Below, in pieces: positions 45,944-54,420 of a stretch of 64,000 nt of DNA (position 1 is its first letter; every line of letters starts with the position of its first letter). The translations under genes and the position numbers were made by a program. A model generated the notes under the pieces. The model was not told where the DNA came from. It saw nothing but the letters and a program-made list of their open reading frames with translations, and did no database searches. This DNA comes from a candidate division Hyd24-12 bacterium UBA6080 (GTDB taxonomy: Bacteria > Fermentibacterota > Fermentibacteria > Fermentibacterales > JCC-6). The stretch covers positions 1-64,000 of the forward strand of contig DIXM01000012.1 of assembly GCA_002436025.1 (NCBI GenBank). The letters run 5' to 3'.

Positions 45944-46545
45944 AATGCCCTTCCCTCCAGAAGCTCGAACTGGCGGTGCAGCCTGGTCAGGACCAGCCTG
46001 CTCACCGCGCGAAGGGTTGCGAAAACACCCTTGCCGTTGCTTGCCACAGCCTCGATGCATGTAACCTTGGAAAGCCCCAGCTCGGAAACGATCTGCGAAA
46101 CCGGCACAGCGTCGGGCATATCCCTCTTGTTGCACTGCAGGACCAGGCTGACTCCCTTTCTCCGCTGGACCCTCAGGTTTTCCTTGAGGTCCCTGAGGCT
46201 TGCAATGTTGGCTTCCATCCTGCCCTCCTGGGAGTCGGCAACGAAGACAATGCCGTCAACACCCTGAAGTATGAGCCTTCGGCTGTCCGAGTACATGGCC
46301 TGCCCTGGAACGCTGTAGAGGTGAAGCCTGACCTTGAAACCGTTTATCTCACCTGAGTCTATCGGGAGAAAATCAAAGAACAGAGTGCGCTCGTTGCCTG
46401 CGGCAAGGGAGATGAGCTTTCCCCTGGAATCGGGGGAGACCTGCGTGTGGATGTACTTAACGTTGGTGGTCTTCCCCGAAAGCCCCGGCCCGCAGTAAAC
46501 TATCTTGCAGTCAATTTCCCGGGCTGTGTAGCTGACTGTTGCCAT
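45940..46545 (-). CDS. mglA: MglA-type small Ras-like GTPase (second copy)
   Basis: 201 residues. G1 is YCGPGLSGKTTN, switch 2 LYSVPGQAMYSD, G4 CNKRDMPD, all of MglA type. It is similar to the copy at 36096 but belongs to a different operon: it overlaps tatA upstream (TAATG) and the zinc-finger transmembrane gene downstream by four bases. No MglB gene is present, so its GTPase partner may be the neighbouring membrane protein; this is inference. Confidence 0.87.
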   Translation of the reverse strand: MATVSYTAREIDCKIVYCGPGLSGKTTNVKYIHTQVSPDSRGKLISLAAGNERTLFFDFLPIDSGEINGFKVRLHLYSVPGQAMYSDSRRLILQGVDGIVFVADSQEGRMEANIASLRDLKENLRVQRRKGVSLVLQCNKRDMPDAVPVSQIVSELGLSKVTCIEAVASNGKGVFATLRAVSRLVLTRLHRQFELLEGRAL

Positions 46546-46733
46546 TACTCGATCCGGTCTTCCGGGTCATCGGTTTTGTCGTTGTTGTCCGACATGGAAT
46601 CCCGCATTCCCCGCCGGAACTGGCTTATGGCCCTGCCCAGAGACCTTGCGATCTCGGGAATGCGTCTGGCGCCGAACAGAAGCAGCAGCGCCACAAGTAT
46701 AAGTATCAGTTCAAGAGGTCCAACCCGGCCCAT
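46545..46733 (-). CDS. tatA: Sec-independent translocase TatA/TatE
   Basis: 62 residues. One N-terminal membrane helix (LELILILVALLLLF) followed by the FGARRIPEIARSLG hinge and an amphipathic helix with Gln-Phe-Arg-Arg-Gly, then an acidic tail. TatA oligomers form the pore for folded proteins with twin-arginine signals. TatC is not in the window. The stop and the mglA start share bases (TAATG), so the two are translated together. Confidence 0.88.
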   Translation of the reverse strand: MGRVGPLELILILVALLLLFGARRIPEIARSLGRAISQFRRGMRDSMSDNNDKTDDPEDRIE

Positions 46734-46760
46734 CTTACCTCCAAACCGGAAGGTTCTCCG

Positions 46761-47036
46761 TCAGAACCACCTGTACAGAAAACCCACAACCAGCAGACCA
46801 GCAAAGGTCATGATGTTGACCCTGAACGCAATCTCCTCCAGGCGAAAACTCAGTATGAAAAGGTCGAAACCGAGGGGACCCAGGGAAATCCCCGCGCTTC
46901 CGGAGAAAAACTGCCGCAGTGCGTAGGATGTGTCAGGAAGCAGCGCAGAAACGGCTTCTCCGAAAACTGTTCCACACACCATGCCAGCCACCGCGAGGAA
47001 TACCCAGAATACGGCGGGTCTGTCATGAAGCAACAC
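46761..47036 (-). CDS. DUF4321 membrane protein
   Basis: 91 residues from GTG 47036 behind AGGGGG; TTG at 47033 is an alternative and would give a better spacing. The longer frame to 47222 overlaps the Gx gene. Two hydrophobic helices flank a glycine-rich loop with the family pattern LGPLGFDLFILSF then IAFRVNIMTFAGLL. Function unknown. It lies between tatA and the Gx transporter gene. Confidence 0.62.
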   Translation of the reverse strand: MLLHDRPAVFWVFLAVAGMVCGTVFGEAVSALLPDTSYALRQFFSGSAGISLGPLGFDLFILSFRLEEIAFRVNIMTFAGLLVVGFLYRWF

Positions 47037-47076
47037 GTCCCCCTTTTTCTTTTCACGGTATACTAAAAGATAAGCC

Positions 47077-47589
47077 TCACTCCGACAATACACCGTGCCG
47101 TGCCAGATGCCCGTCGACAAGACCCGCCGCGATTCCAACCACGGCTCCGGACGCCGTTCCCCAGAGAGTGACCGGGATGACCAGGGCCTGCACCGGCAGA
47201 CCCGGAAGCACCTGTGAAGCAACCCCCAGCTGGCTCCATACCGACGCGCATGCCCCGCAGACCGAAACGCCCGTCATGGATAGGAACGATGGATAACCCC
47301 TCGAGACCGCACTCATCGCAAGGGCTGAAGCCACCGCCCCGGCCAGGGAAAGAAGGAATGCCGGAGTGGCGAGGCTTCCCGTCAGGAGAGCAACCGCGAG
47401 GGCCCTTGTGGTGTTCAGGGCAATTGTGCGGCGAAAGCCAAGACGCACGGAGCAGATCACCGCCGGAAGGTTAGAAAGCCCAAGCTTCATGAATGGCACG
47501 GGACGGGGAATGATCGAATCGACTACACCAAGGCACACTGCGAGCAGTATCAGTGCAGCTGTGAGCGGGATGCCGCCTCGGTCAGACAA
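47077..47589 (-). CDS. Gx transporter family protein (HepI-like)
   Basis: 170 residues, five or six helices. GLSNLPAVICSVRLGFR and the glycine-rich helices match the family often named heptaprenyl diphosphate synthase component I (an ECF-type S-component-like membrane protein). TTG start at 47589 follows GGAGGTGGAG by two bases and overlaps the GT4 gene by 40 bases. The substrate is not known; its neighbours are glycan genes. Confidence 0.72.
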   Translation of the reverse strand: MSDRGGIPLTAALILLAVCLGVVDSIIPRPVPFMKLGLSNLPAVICSVRLGFRRTIALNTTRALAVALLTGSLATPAFLLSLAGAVASALAMSAVSRGYPSFLSMTGVSVCGACASVWSQLGVASQVLPGLPVQALVIPVTLWGTASGAVVGIAAGLVDGHLARHGVLSE

Positions 47590-48635
47590 CTCTCCACCTC
47601 CAGGAACAGCCTTTGGCTGTCGAATCTGGTTTCAGCCCTTTTCAGCGCGCCACGGGAAAGCGCCTGACACAGCGGGCCGTCGTCCCTGATGCGGGCCACC
47701 GCTTTGGCAAGGGCCGTGGCGTTTCCCGGAGGAACCACCAGACCTGTCTTCATATGGCGGTTCACCCAGGGCACACCAGTGGGAAGGTCGGTGGATATCA
47801 CCGGAGTTCCGCATGCCATCGCCTCGAGCTGGACCATGCCGTAGGCTTCACTTCTTCTGTCAGAGGGAAGAATGAGTGCAGCCGCAGTCCTGTAGAGAGA
47901 TAGAAGCTCGGCATCACAGGGGTTGTGTACGATCCTTGCCGGCAATCCGGTGATCCTTTCCCTGATCCATCCCTCCAGGGGACCCCCTCCCGCCAGGACC
48001 AGGGGCGGTGGGGTCGCCATCCCTCTCCAGGCCTCCAGGAGGATGTGTATTCCCTTGTAAGACCTGAACCTCCCTGCGAAAAGGAAGAAATCCGATCTTT
48101 CTTCAGTCCCGGGGCAGAAATGGGACAGGTCAACACCTATGGGAACGACCCTGAGGTTGTCGAGACCCATTAGAAAGGGGGATGTCCGGGCGTAGCGACC
48201 GCTGGTGGCCAGGACCAGGGAGGCCCTTTTGAGGAACCTTCTGAGAAGTGGTCCGTAGAGGGGAAGCAAAAACGCCTGTCTCACTATGTCGCTGTGGTAG
48301 GTGGCGATGAATGGAGTTTTACCGGGATCCATCAGCCTGGCCACTTCAGCTGTCGGAAGGGGAAGGTGAAAATGTACGACATCGGGTTTCCACTGCCTCA
48401 TGGCCCTGCCGTACGCAAGCGAAAGAGGGTTCGAAAGCACTCTTCCGAGGGCTGGCAGCTCAATGACACTGAACCCCGAGACGAACGCAGACCTTTGCCT
48501 GAACCCCGACCCGGCGGTGAGGACCGCGACCTCGTGTCCCCTCTTCGCGAGAAAACTGGAAAGGTCGTGGATGTACCTCTCAATGCCTCCCGTGGTGAAG
48601 GGGAAAACATCCTTGTAGACCTGCAGGATCCTCAT
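47550..48635 (-). CDS. Glycosyltransferase family 4
   Basis: 361 residues from ATG 48635 (ATGA overlap; ATG 48644 is nine bases upstream). GT-B fold: the N-terminal half has FPFTTGGIERYIHDLSSFLAKRGHEV; the C-terminal half has FAGRFRSYKGI and the donor motif SEAYGMVQLEAMACGTPVI with its Glu-x7-Glu. It uses a nucleotide sugar to extend a lipid-linked or surface glycan. Followed by the Gx gene and preceded by a second GT4. Confidence 0.87.
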   Translation of the reverse strand: MRILQVYKDVFPFTTGGIERYIHDLSSFLAKRGHEVAVLTAGSGFRQRSAFVSGFSVIELPALGRVLSNPLSLAYGRAMRQWKPDVVHFHLPLPTAEVARLMDPGKTPFIATYHSDIVRQAFLLPLYGPLLRRFLKRASLVLATSGRYARTSPFLMGLDNLRVVPIGVDLSHFCPGTEERSDFFLFAGRFRSYKGIHILLEAWRGMATPPPLVLAGGGPLEGWIRERITGLPARIVHNPCDAELLSLYRTAAALILPSDRRSEAYGMVQLEAMACGTPVISTDLPTGVPWVNRHMKTGLVVPPGNATALAKAVARIRDDGPLCQALSRGALKRAETRFDSQRLFLEVESCLTEAASRSQLH

Positions 48636-49666
48636 GAAAGGCACTCCCGGTAGACTTCGGCCGTGTCCAAAGCCATTTTCAGTTCGGAAAAAGACGCCGC
48701 AAAACCAATGAGATCGTCCGAAGAAGGGTGTGAATCGAATTGGTCCAGCATGGCCAGCGCGAGGGACGAAGGGTCACCTTCAGAGAAACGTGCGACGGAA
48801 CCGTATATCTCCCTCAGTGAAAGGGCCGGTCCGAGAACCGATGGCACCCCCAGGGCAGCGGCCTCAAGGGGGGGAAGCCCGAAGCCTTCGTAGAGGGAGG
48901 GGTAGACAAGGAACTTCGCCTGGGCTACCGCGGAATTCAGCATGCGCCTTGAGAGCGGGCCGGTCCAAACGACCCCTGGAGTGTTTCCCAGGGCGTGTTT
49001 CAGTTCGGGCTTTCCCCATCCCCATCGCCCGATGATGACAAGGGTTGAGCCGGGTCTTGAGTTCCGCAGCAGACGCCACGCTTCCAGAAGCGCCGCGATG
49101 TTCTTTCTGGGTTCGAGCGTGCATGTGCAGACCGCGTAGTCACCCGTGATCCCCCGTGATCCCCGGAAATCCGAAAGTTCATCCCTGCGCGGACTGCCGT
49201 GGGAAAGGTATACCGGTCTTACACGGTCTTCGGAGATCCCCAGCAACCTCACCACCTCACCGGCCGTGAAGGCGCTGTCCGCAATTATCCTTCCGGCGCT
49301 CCTGGCTATCCGCGGGAACAGAAGCCTGTAGTAATGCCGTCTGACAAAGGGAAACCATCCCGGATTGGCGAGGAACGCCAGATCATGCACGGTGACAACC
49401 GTTTCTACCCCCGGGGGTACAGAACCGGCGAACGAAGGGAGGTGAACGACGCTGAAGCCCCGGGCGGCGATGGGTATTGAAACGAAGTCACGATAAGCCC
49501 TGGAAAACGTGCCCCTGCACTCAGAGCCAAGTGGAACAACCCAGTCCAACCCGGCACCGGCGAACCCGGCCAGAAGCCTTTGCGTGTAAACGCCGGTTCC
49601 ACCGCGGTTTCCTGCTCCCGCAGCGTAAATGGCCACCTTGCCGTCATACTTCAAGTGAGCAGTCAT
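48632..49666 (-). CDS. Glycosyltransferase family 4 (second)
   Basis: 344 residues from ATG 49666; the frame to 49831 is inside the nucleotidyltransferase and is not supported. IYAAGAGNRGGTGVYTQRLL, VTVHDLAFLANP and the donor site SLYEGFGLPPLEAAALGVPSVLG are seen, with LEPRKNIAALLEAW in between. A WbpY/mannosyltransferase-like member. Overlaps the nucleotidyltransferase by 23 bases and the next GT4 by 4, so the three form a glycan unit. Confidence 0.85.
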   Translation of the reverse strand: MTAHLKYDGKVAIYAAGAGNRGGTGVYTQRLLAGFAGAGLDWVVPLGSECRGTFSRAYRDFVSIPIAARGFSVVHLPSFAGSVPPGVETVVTVHDLAFLANPGWFPFVRRHYYRLLFPRIARSAGRIIADSAFTAGEVVRLLGISEDRVRPVYLSHGSPRRDELSDFRGSRGITGDYAVCTCTLEPRKNIAALLEAWRLLRNSRPGSTLVIIGRWGWGKPELKHALGNTPGVVWTGPLSRRMLNSAVAQAKFLVYPSLYEGFGLPPLEAAALGVPSVLGPALSLREIYGSVARFSEGDPSSLALAMLDQFDSHPSSDDLIGFAASFSELKMALDTAEVYRECLS

Positions 49667-50627
49667 CCCCGATGGAAAGCGATCTCGAAGCCTGGCGCAA
49701 AGCGGTTCGCGCACCCAGCATCGAACCGGTGATGGAGCCGCCATGGACACGGGCGCCCGCACCCAGCACGCTGTCGCGGATAACGCAGCGCTCGATGACC
49801 GCCCCCTCCCCCACGCTGACATGGGGACCAACCACCGAGTCCCTCAGTACGACGCCCTGTCCGAAAGCGCATGGGGGGACGACAACGCTGTTCTCGAGAA
49901 GAGGGGTTCCGGTTCCACCGTGCAGGTCAAGGAGTTCCCTGTTAGTGTAAAGAAGGCTTTCAGTTGTGCCGCAGTCGTACCACTTCTCGACCGGAAGGGT
50001 CTCGAAAGGCTGACCGCTCTGCAGCATCAGCTGCATGGCGTCGGTGAGCTGGTACTCGCCCCGTGTCGTTATCCCGAGGCGCGAAAGCTCGTCGCATGCC
50101 CGCATCAGTGAAGAACCGTCCGAAAAGTAGTAAACCCCTACGATGGCCAGGTTGCCCACGGGTTCCTTCGGTTTCTCCACAAGACGCAGAACCCGTCCGT
50201 CTTTACCGGTCACCACGATCCCGAATCGCTCGGGGTCGTTGACGGGGCAGACCGCAAGCATGTTGGTCCGGCAGCCCCTTAAAACCCCGAGGTCCGCCTG
50301 GAAAAGTGTATCCGCAAGGGCAACCATGACGGGGCCGTCGTCAACGAGGTCACGTGCGAGCCCCACGGCCGCCCCGAGGCCGCTCACGTGCTTCTGTTCA
50401 ACGAAGTCAACGGTGTGATCGGGGTATGCGTTTCTGGTCCAGTCCACCAGAATGCCCCCGAGGTAACCCGTCACAAGTGTAAGCCTGTCCACCCCGATCA
50501 GGGTCAGGGAATCAATGAGATGTGCCAGAATGGGCTTTCCTGCCACCGGAAGAAGGGGTTTGGGTGTAGACCACGTGTGGGGTCGCATTCTGGTACCCAT
50601 GCCGGCCGCGGGGATTATGCAGTGCAT
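49644..50627 (-). CDS. Sugar-1-phosphate nucleotidyltransferase with left-handed beta-helix tail
   Basis: 327 residues. Residues 1-~230 are the RmlA/GlmU-like catalytic domain: PAAGMGTRMRPHTWSTPKPLLP with the activating Arg and Lys, and ITRGEYQLTDAMQ. The remaining ~95 residues show hexapeptide repeats of an acyltransferase-like left-handed helix (FGQGVVLRDSVVGPHVSVGEGAVI). It should make an NDP-sugar; whether glucose, mannose or GlcNAc is not readable. Precedes two GT4 genes, which probably use its product. Confidence 0.83.
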   Translation of the reverse strand: MHCIIPAAGMGTRMRPHTWSTPKPLLPVAGKPILAHLIDSLTLIGVDRLTLVTGYLGGILVDWTRNAYPDHTVDFVEQKHVSGLGAAVGLARDLVDDGPVMVALADTLFQADLGVLRGCRTNMLAVCPVNDPERFGIVVTGKDGRVLRLVEKPKEPVGNLAIVGVYYFSDGSSLMRACDELSRLGITTRGEYQLTDAMQLMLQSGQPFETLPVEKWYDCGTTESLLYTNRELLDLHGGTGTPLLENSVVVPPCAFGQGVVLRDSVVGPHVSVGEGAVIERCVIRDSVLGAGARVHGGSITGSMLGARTALRQASRSLSIGDDCSLEV

Positions 50628-50652
50628 TGTTCTTCAGCCTCTACTTCCTGCT

Positions 50653-52407
50653 CTATTTCCTGATGCCCAGGCTTTCGTCCAGAAGGATCTCGGGATACCT
50701 TCCGGCAACCTGTGAGAATACCATGGCCCTGATTTCCCTGCCAGTGGCCAGCGCAAGGGCATTCGAGGCTATCTCGGCGGCGGATTCAGTGGTGAAAACG
50801 CTTATCATCTTCTTCACTTCAGGGATCAGCGAACACGCCACGCTCAGCTCATCGACCCCCAATCCCAGAAGGATGGGGACGGCCAGAGGATCACCGGCCA
50901 TGATCCCGCAGACACCGACCCATTTGCCGTGGGCGTGGGTCACCTTCACCACATGGTCGATCTGGCGGAGCACACCGGGATGGAACGGGTCGTATAGGTC
51001 CGCCACAAGAGGGCTTCCCCGGTCAACCGCAAGTGTGTATTGAGTCAGGTCGTTGGTGCCTATCGAAACGAAATCGGCGTACGGCAGAAGAAGGTCGAGG
51101 GCGGTGACCGCCGCCGGTGTTTCCACCATGAAGCCGACCTGCATTTTTTCGTCGAACGGTATTCCTTTCCTGCGAAGATCATCGTTCACGCGGGAAAGGA
51201 TCTCACGGATACTGACCATCTGTTCCACATGCGTTATCATGGGGAACATCATCCTTACGTTGCCGTTCCTTGAAGCCCTGACTATGCCCCTGAGCTGATC
51301 AGTGAACTCTGCAGGGTTGTCGAGGCAGATCCTGATCCCCCTGTACCCAAGGAAGGGGTTGGCTTCGTGGGCCATTCCCGGCTTGAACTTGTCTCCGCCC
51401 ATGTCGTAGGTTCTTATCAACAGAGGGTCGGGTGCGAGGATCGCTGCGACTTCGTCGTAGACCTTGAAATGGTCTTCCTCGGTCTCCATTCCCCTGTTCA
51501 GCGCCCTCAGGAACTCCGTTCTGAAAAGACCGACCCCCCTGCCTCCGTACTTTTTAACAAGCTCGGCCTCCTGTGGGAACTCAATGTTGCCGGACAGCTC
51601 GATACTCATCCCATCAGCGGTAACCGCCGGGCTAAGGGCATTTTCGGCTATGCTTCTCTCGGCTTCGATGTACTTTGCCCTGATCTCCCGGGCATAATCC
51701 AGTTCGGCTTCGGTGGGGTTTACGATCACCTGGCCGTGAATGCCGTCAACCACTATCAGGTCTCGGGGGCTGACGACGGCGGTTATCTCGTCAAGGGCCA
51801 CAACCGCTGGAATGCCCATGCTGCGGGCGAGGATCGCGGTGTGGGACGTGCTTCCGCCCCTGTCGGTCACAATGGCCGCCACGATGCTGGTGTCGATGCT
51901 GGCCGTATCGGACGGGTCAAGGTCCTCCGTGACAAGGATCAGTGGTTCGCCCGACCTCGCAAGGGCTTCCTTCTCGGTTCCAAGGAGCTTCTCAAGAAGC
52001 CTCCTTCCGATATCCCTCACATCAGCGACCCTCTCCCTCATGTACGGATCGTCAAGCTCGATGAATCTGGAAAGGACATCCTGGAGCACCGTGCTGACTG
52101 CGTATTCGGCGCACTCCATACCCGGGCGGATGCGCTCCTCCACATCCCTGTGGATCATCGGATCCCTGAGAAGAAGCCTTAAGAATTCAAGGATCTGCCT
52201 TCCCTCGACCACATGGCCTATCTCGTCGGCAAGCCTGGAAAGGTCTTCATCCACCGAATCGACTGCATTCCTGAGCCTTGAAAGCTCAGCGAGAGCCTCT
52301 TCGTCGGAGGTGAGTACCCGGCGAACGACCCTGAAGTCCCGGACTTTCAAAAGGAAAGCCGGACCGATGGCTATTCCGGGAGATGCCGGAACTCCCTGAA
52401 GCCTCAT
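50653..52407 (-). CDS. ptsI: Phosphoenolpyruvate-protein phosphotransferase (PTS enzyme I)
   Basis: 584 residues. Autophosphorylates from PEP and passes phosphate to HPr. The active His is in DRGGSTSHTAILARSMG; the PEP-binding C-terminal barrel has VGLFRTEFL, GFMVETPAAV, IGTNDLTQYTLAVDR and VCGIMAGDP (canonical Cys present). The start TGATG overlaps ptsH. No sugar-specific EII is in the window, so it may serve regulation rather than uptake. Confidence 0.96.
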   Translation of the reverse strand: MRLQGVPASPGIAIGPAFLLKVRDFRVVRRVLTSDEEALAELSRLRNAVDSVDEDLSRLADEIGHVVEGRQILEFLRLLLRDPMIHRDVEERIRPGMECAEYAVSTVLQDVLSRFIELDDPYMRERVADVRDIGRRLLEKLLGTEKEALARSGEPLILVTEDLDPSDTASIDTSIVAAIVTDRGGSTSHTAILARSMGIPAVVALDEITAVVSPRDLIVVDGIHGQVIVNPTEAELDYAREIRAKYIEAERSIAENALSPAVTADGMSIELSGNIEFPQEAELVKKYGGRGVGLFRTEFLRALNRGMETEEDHFKVYDEVAAILAPDPLLIRTYDMGGDKFKPGMAHEANPFLGYRGIRICLDNPAEFTDQLRGIVRASRNGNVRMMFPMITHVEQMVSIREILSRVNDDLRRKGIPFDEKMQVGFMVETPAAVTALDLLLPYADFVSIGTNDLTQYTLAVDRGSPLVADLYDPFHPGVLRQIDHVVKVTHAHGKWVGVCGIMAGDPLAVPILLGLGVDELSVACSLIPEVKKMISVFTTESAAEIASNALALATGREIRAMVFSQVAGRYPEILLDESLGIRK

Positions 52408-52679
52408 CAGAGCATTTCCTCACCGAAGCCGGTATCTATGACGGCGCACACGCCTTCGAGGGCCGAGTCTTCATCGGGCCCGTCGGTGGAGATCGATATC
52501 TTCGTTCCCCCCGCAGCCGCAAGGGTCATTACGCCCATTATGCTCTTGGCGTTCACCTCATCCACACCGTTCGAGATGAAAACCTCGCTTCTGTATTCGG
52601 ATGCCTTTCTGACAATTAGAGCCGCGGGTCTGGCGTGGATCCCCAGTTTGTTCGGGACAGTGAGCGTTCTGGTTTTCAT
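52407..52679 (-). CDS. ptsH: Phosphocarrier protein HPr
   Basis: 90 residues. The catalytic His is in GIHARPAA and the regulatory Ser in NAKSIMGVMTL, so both the enzyme I site and the HPr kinase site are present. It links PEP-derived phosphate to targets. Stop overlaps ptsI (TGATG); start overlaps hprK by four bases. Confidence 0.95.
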   Translation of the reverse strand: MKTRTLTVPNKLGIHARPAALIVRKASEYRSEVFISNGVDEVNAKSIMGVMTLAAAGGTKISISTDGPDEDSALEGVCAVIDTGFGEEML

Positions 52680-53650
52680 GGCGGATAATCCGGTCCTCTC
52701 CTCTGTTGCAGCTTTTCAAGGAGTGTCTGGTTCAATTGCTCGGATGATGTGGAGCCCGTATTCTTTCTGCGGATGTTGAGCATGGCCGCCACTTCGAGAA
52801 GTACTGTCAGGTTGCGCCCGGGCAGTACGGGGATCTCCACAAGGGGAACGCTCAGGCCCAGTATTTCAGTGGTGAGGGTCTCGAGTCCGGACCGATCCAT
52901 CTCTCCCATGCGATCGGCGTCCACGAGGCGCACCACGAGGTCGAGCTGCTGCCGCTCCTTCACGGCCCCCACGCCGAAAAGTTCGGGAACGTTCACGAAC
53001 CCGAGCCCCCTGAGTTCCATGTGGTATCCGATGACGGGGTCGCCGGAGCCCAGCAGCGTGTCTCCGTTCCTGCGAACGCTGACCGTGTCGTCAGCGATCA
53101 GCCGGTGTCCCCTTTCGACAAGTCCCAGGACCGCCTCGCTCTTTCCTATGGCGCTTCGGCCCACACAGAGCACACCCTCACCGAACACATCCACCAGTGT
53201 GCCGTGCAGCACTTCCCTCGGAGCGAAAACCTCGTTGAGGAAAGCCGTGAGGTCGTTGATGAGGGGGGTCGTGTCGCGGGGGCTGCGGAAAAGAGCGGCC
53301 CCCGCCTTCACGGATGCGTCGAGGAGTTCGGAAGGGACTTCGAGGCCCTTTGCGACGATGGAGCAGATGACGGGAAAGGAAAACACATTGGAAAGGGCCT
53401 TGTTCCGTTTTCCGGGGTTCATCTCCGAAAGCATCGTGATCTCGGTTTCACCGAAGATCTGTATGCGGTGGCTCAGAAACTTGTGAGTGTAGCCGGTCAG
53501 GCAAAGCCCCGGCCTGCTGACGTCCGGCGAGGTCAGCAGCCTGTCGAAGCCCAGCCTTCCGGAGAGGCACTGCAACCCCAGGCGCTCACCGATGTGACCG
53601 ACAAGATCCTCGATGTTCATCCCCGATGATTCCGGATAACGGTCCTGCAT
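52676..53650 (-). CDS. hprK: HPr kinase/phosphorylase
   Basis: 324 residues. Phosphorylates HPr on serine using ATP or PPi and can reverse it. The catalytic region has LHGTLVDVFGEGVL, the P-loop GRSAIGKSE, and RGHRLIADDTV; the HprK signature ILGLSVPLVEIPVLPGRNL with VEI is downstream. An N-terminal domain of ~130 residues is present. ATG 53650 lies six bases after hpf. Together with HPr it reports carbon or energy state. Confidence 0.95.
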   Translation of the reverse strand: MQDRYPESSGMNIEDLVGHIGERLGLQCLSGRLGFDRLLTSPDVSRPGLCLTGYTHKFLSHRIQIFGETEITMLSEMNPGKRNKALSNVFSFPVICSIVAKGLEVPSELLDASVKAGAALFRSPRDTTPLINDLTAFLNEVFAPREVLHGTLVDVFGEGVLCVGRSAIGKSEAVLGLVERGHRLIADDTVSVRRNGDTLLGSGDPVIGYHMELRGLGFVNVPELFGVGAVKERQQLDLVVRLVDADRMGEMDRSGLETLTTEILGLSVPLVEIPVLPGRNLTVLLEVAAMLNIRRKNTGSTSSEQLNQTLLEKLQQRRGPDYPP

Positions 53651-53656
53651 GGGGTG

Positions 53657-54199
53657 TCAGCCGATCTTGTGAAGTTCCACGACGGAAGTTGATCCGGCGC
53701 CGGTGCGGTACGCCGCGCTTATCTCTCCTGTTTCCTCGTTGTAAAAGACCAGCAACTCTTCCTCCCCCACCTCGAGTTCCACCATCGCCTGATAGGTGGA
53801 GAGGGATCTGAGCTTCACGTGGTTATCGACTGTAACGGGTCCCCTGAGTTCCGACTCCTCACTGGGTTCGTACAGGGAAACAGCAGGGGCGACGGTGTCG
53901 GTGTCACGGTGAGGGTGGTTGTGGCGTCTTTCCTTGAAGCGGCGGAGCTGGCCCTCGAGAGAGGCTACGCAATCGTCAAAGGAGGCATACATGTCGTGCC
54001 CCCTGTTTTTAGCGTCGAGACGGAGCTGATCCCCCCTCATCTGGACATGGGTGGAGCACATGCCCCTGGACAGCTCCAGGATTACCTGGACATCGTCCAA
54101 CCCATCGTAGTACCGCTCCAGCGAGGAAAGCTTTCCGTCGATGTGGTCTCTGAGCGCGTCTGTCAAATCGAAGTGTCTGGCGCTGATCTCGATGTTCAT
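53657..54199 (-). CDS. hpf: Ribosome hibernation promoting factor, long form
   Basis: 180 residues. The N-terminal ~100 residues are the RaiA/YfiA-like ribosome-binding domain (EISARHFDLTDALRDHIDGKL), the C-terminal ~60 the dimerisation domain of long HPF (ELLVFYNEETGEISAAYR). Long HPF joins 70S ribosomes into 100S dimers in slow growth. GGGAGGAG five bases before ATG 54199 is a strong ribosome site. First gene of the hprK-ptsHI run; a hairpin lies in its leader. Confidence 0.94.
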   Translation of the reverse strand: MNIEISARHFDLTDALRDHIDGKLSSLERYYDGLDDVQVILELSRGMCSTHVQMRGDQLRLDAKNRGHDMYASFDDCVASLEGQLRRFKERRHNHPHRDTDTVAPAVSLYEPSEESELRGPVTVDNHVKLRSLSTYQAMVELEVGEEELLVFYNEETGEISAAYRTGAGSTSVVELHKIG

Positions 54200-54224
54200 C
54201 TCGACTCCTCCCTGTTTTCCCGGA

Positions 54225-54286
54225 CAGAAAAAACTAACCGCACGAACTGTCGCGGGTTTCGACAGATTTCATGCGGTTGTTTTCTG
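54225..54286 (-). terminator. Leader hairpin with T-tract upstream of hpf (possible attenuator)
   Basis: On the minus strand a 62-base near-perfect inverted repeat closes around the loop AAACCCG: inner CTGTCG/CGACAG, then GAA/TTC after a two-base bulge, then GCGGTT-type arms, and outer AT-rich arms CAGAAAA/TTTTCTG. Reading toward hpf, the GC stem is followed by GTTTTTTCTG, the form of an intrinsic terminator. It ends ~25 bases before hpf and starts after the candidate promoter at 54304-54333. Confidence 0.6.
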
Positions 54287-54303
54287 TTCGATGTCACGAA
54301 ACA

Positions 54304-54333
54304 ACTATGACGGTGTGATTCGTACAGTGTCAA
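54304..54333 (-). promoter_or_regulatory. Candidate promoter of the hpf-hprK-ptsHI run
   Basis: Minus strand: TTGACA (54333-54328), an 18-base spacer, and CATAGT (54309-54304, 4 of 6 consensus positions). Start would be near 54297, giving a ~98-base leader that contains the whole hairpin. No comparable promoter was found for gatE in the same 221-base gap (54200-54420). Confidence 0.5.
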
Positions 54334-54420
54334 CTCCCCCCGGAGGTGTTCTTTGGTTATCTTTGCCGCTGTTCACCGTGAACCCGTATCTCCTTCCAAT
54401 CCTTTTTCGGAGGCAGCGAC

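Noticed and set aside
45944..46135. Extension of the zinc-finger gene upstream of 45943
   Set aside because: It overlaps the 3' part of mglA; the ATGA overlap at 45943 gives a normal coupled start.
45347..46267. 306-codon plus-strand frame
   Set aside because: Antisense to the zinc-finger gene and mglA, both of which have clear motifs.
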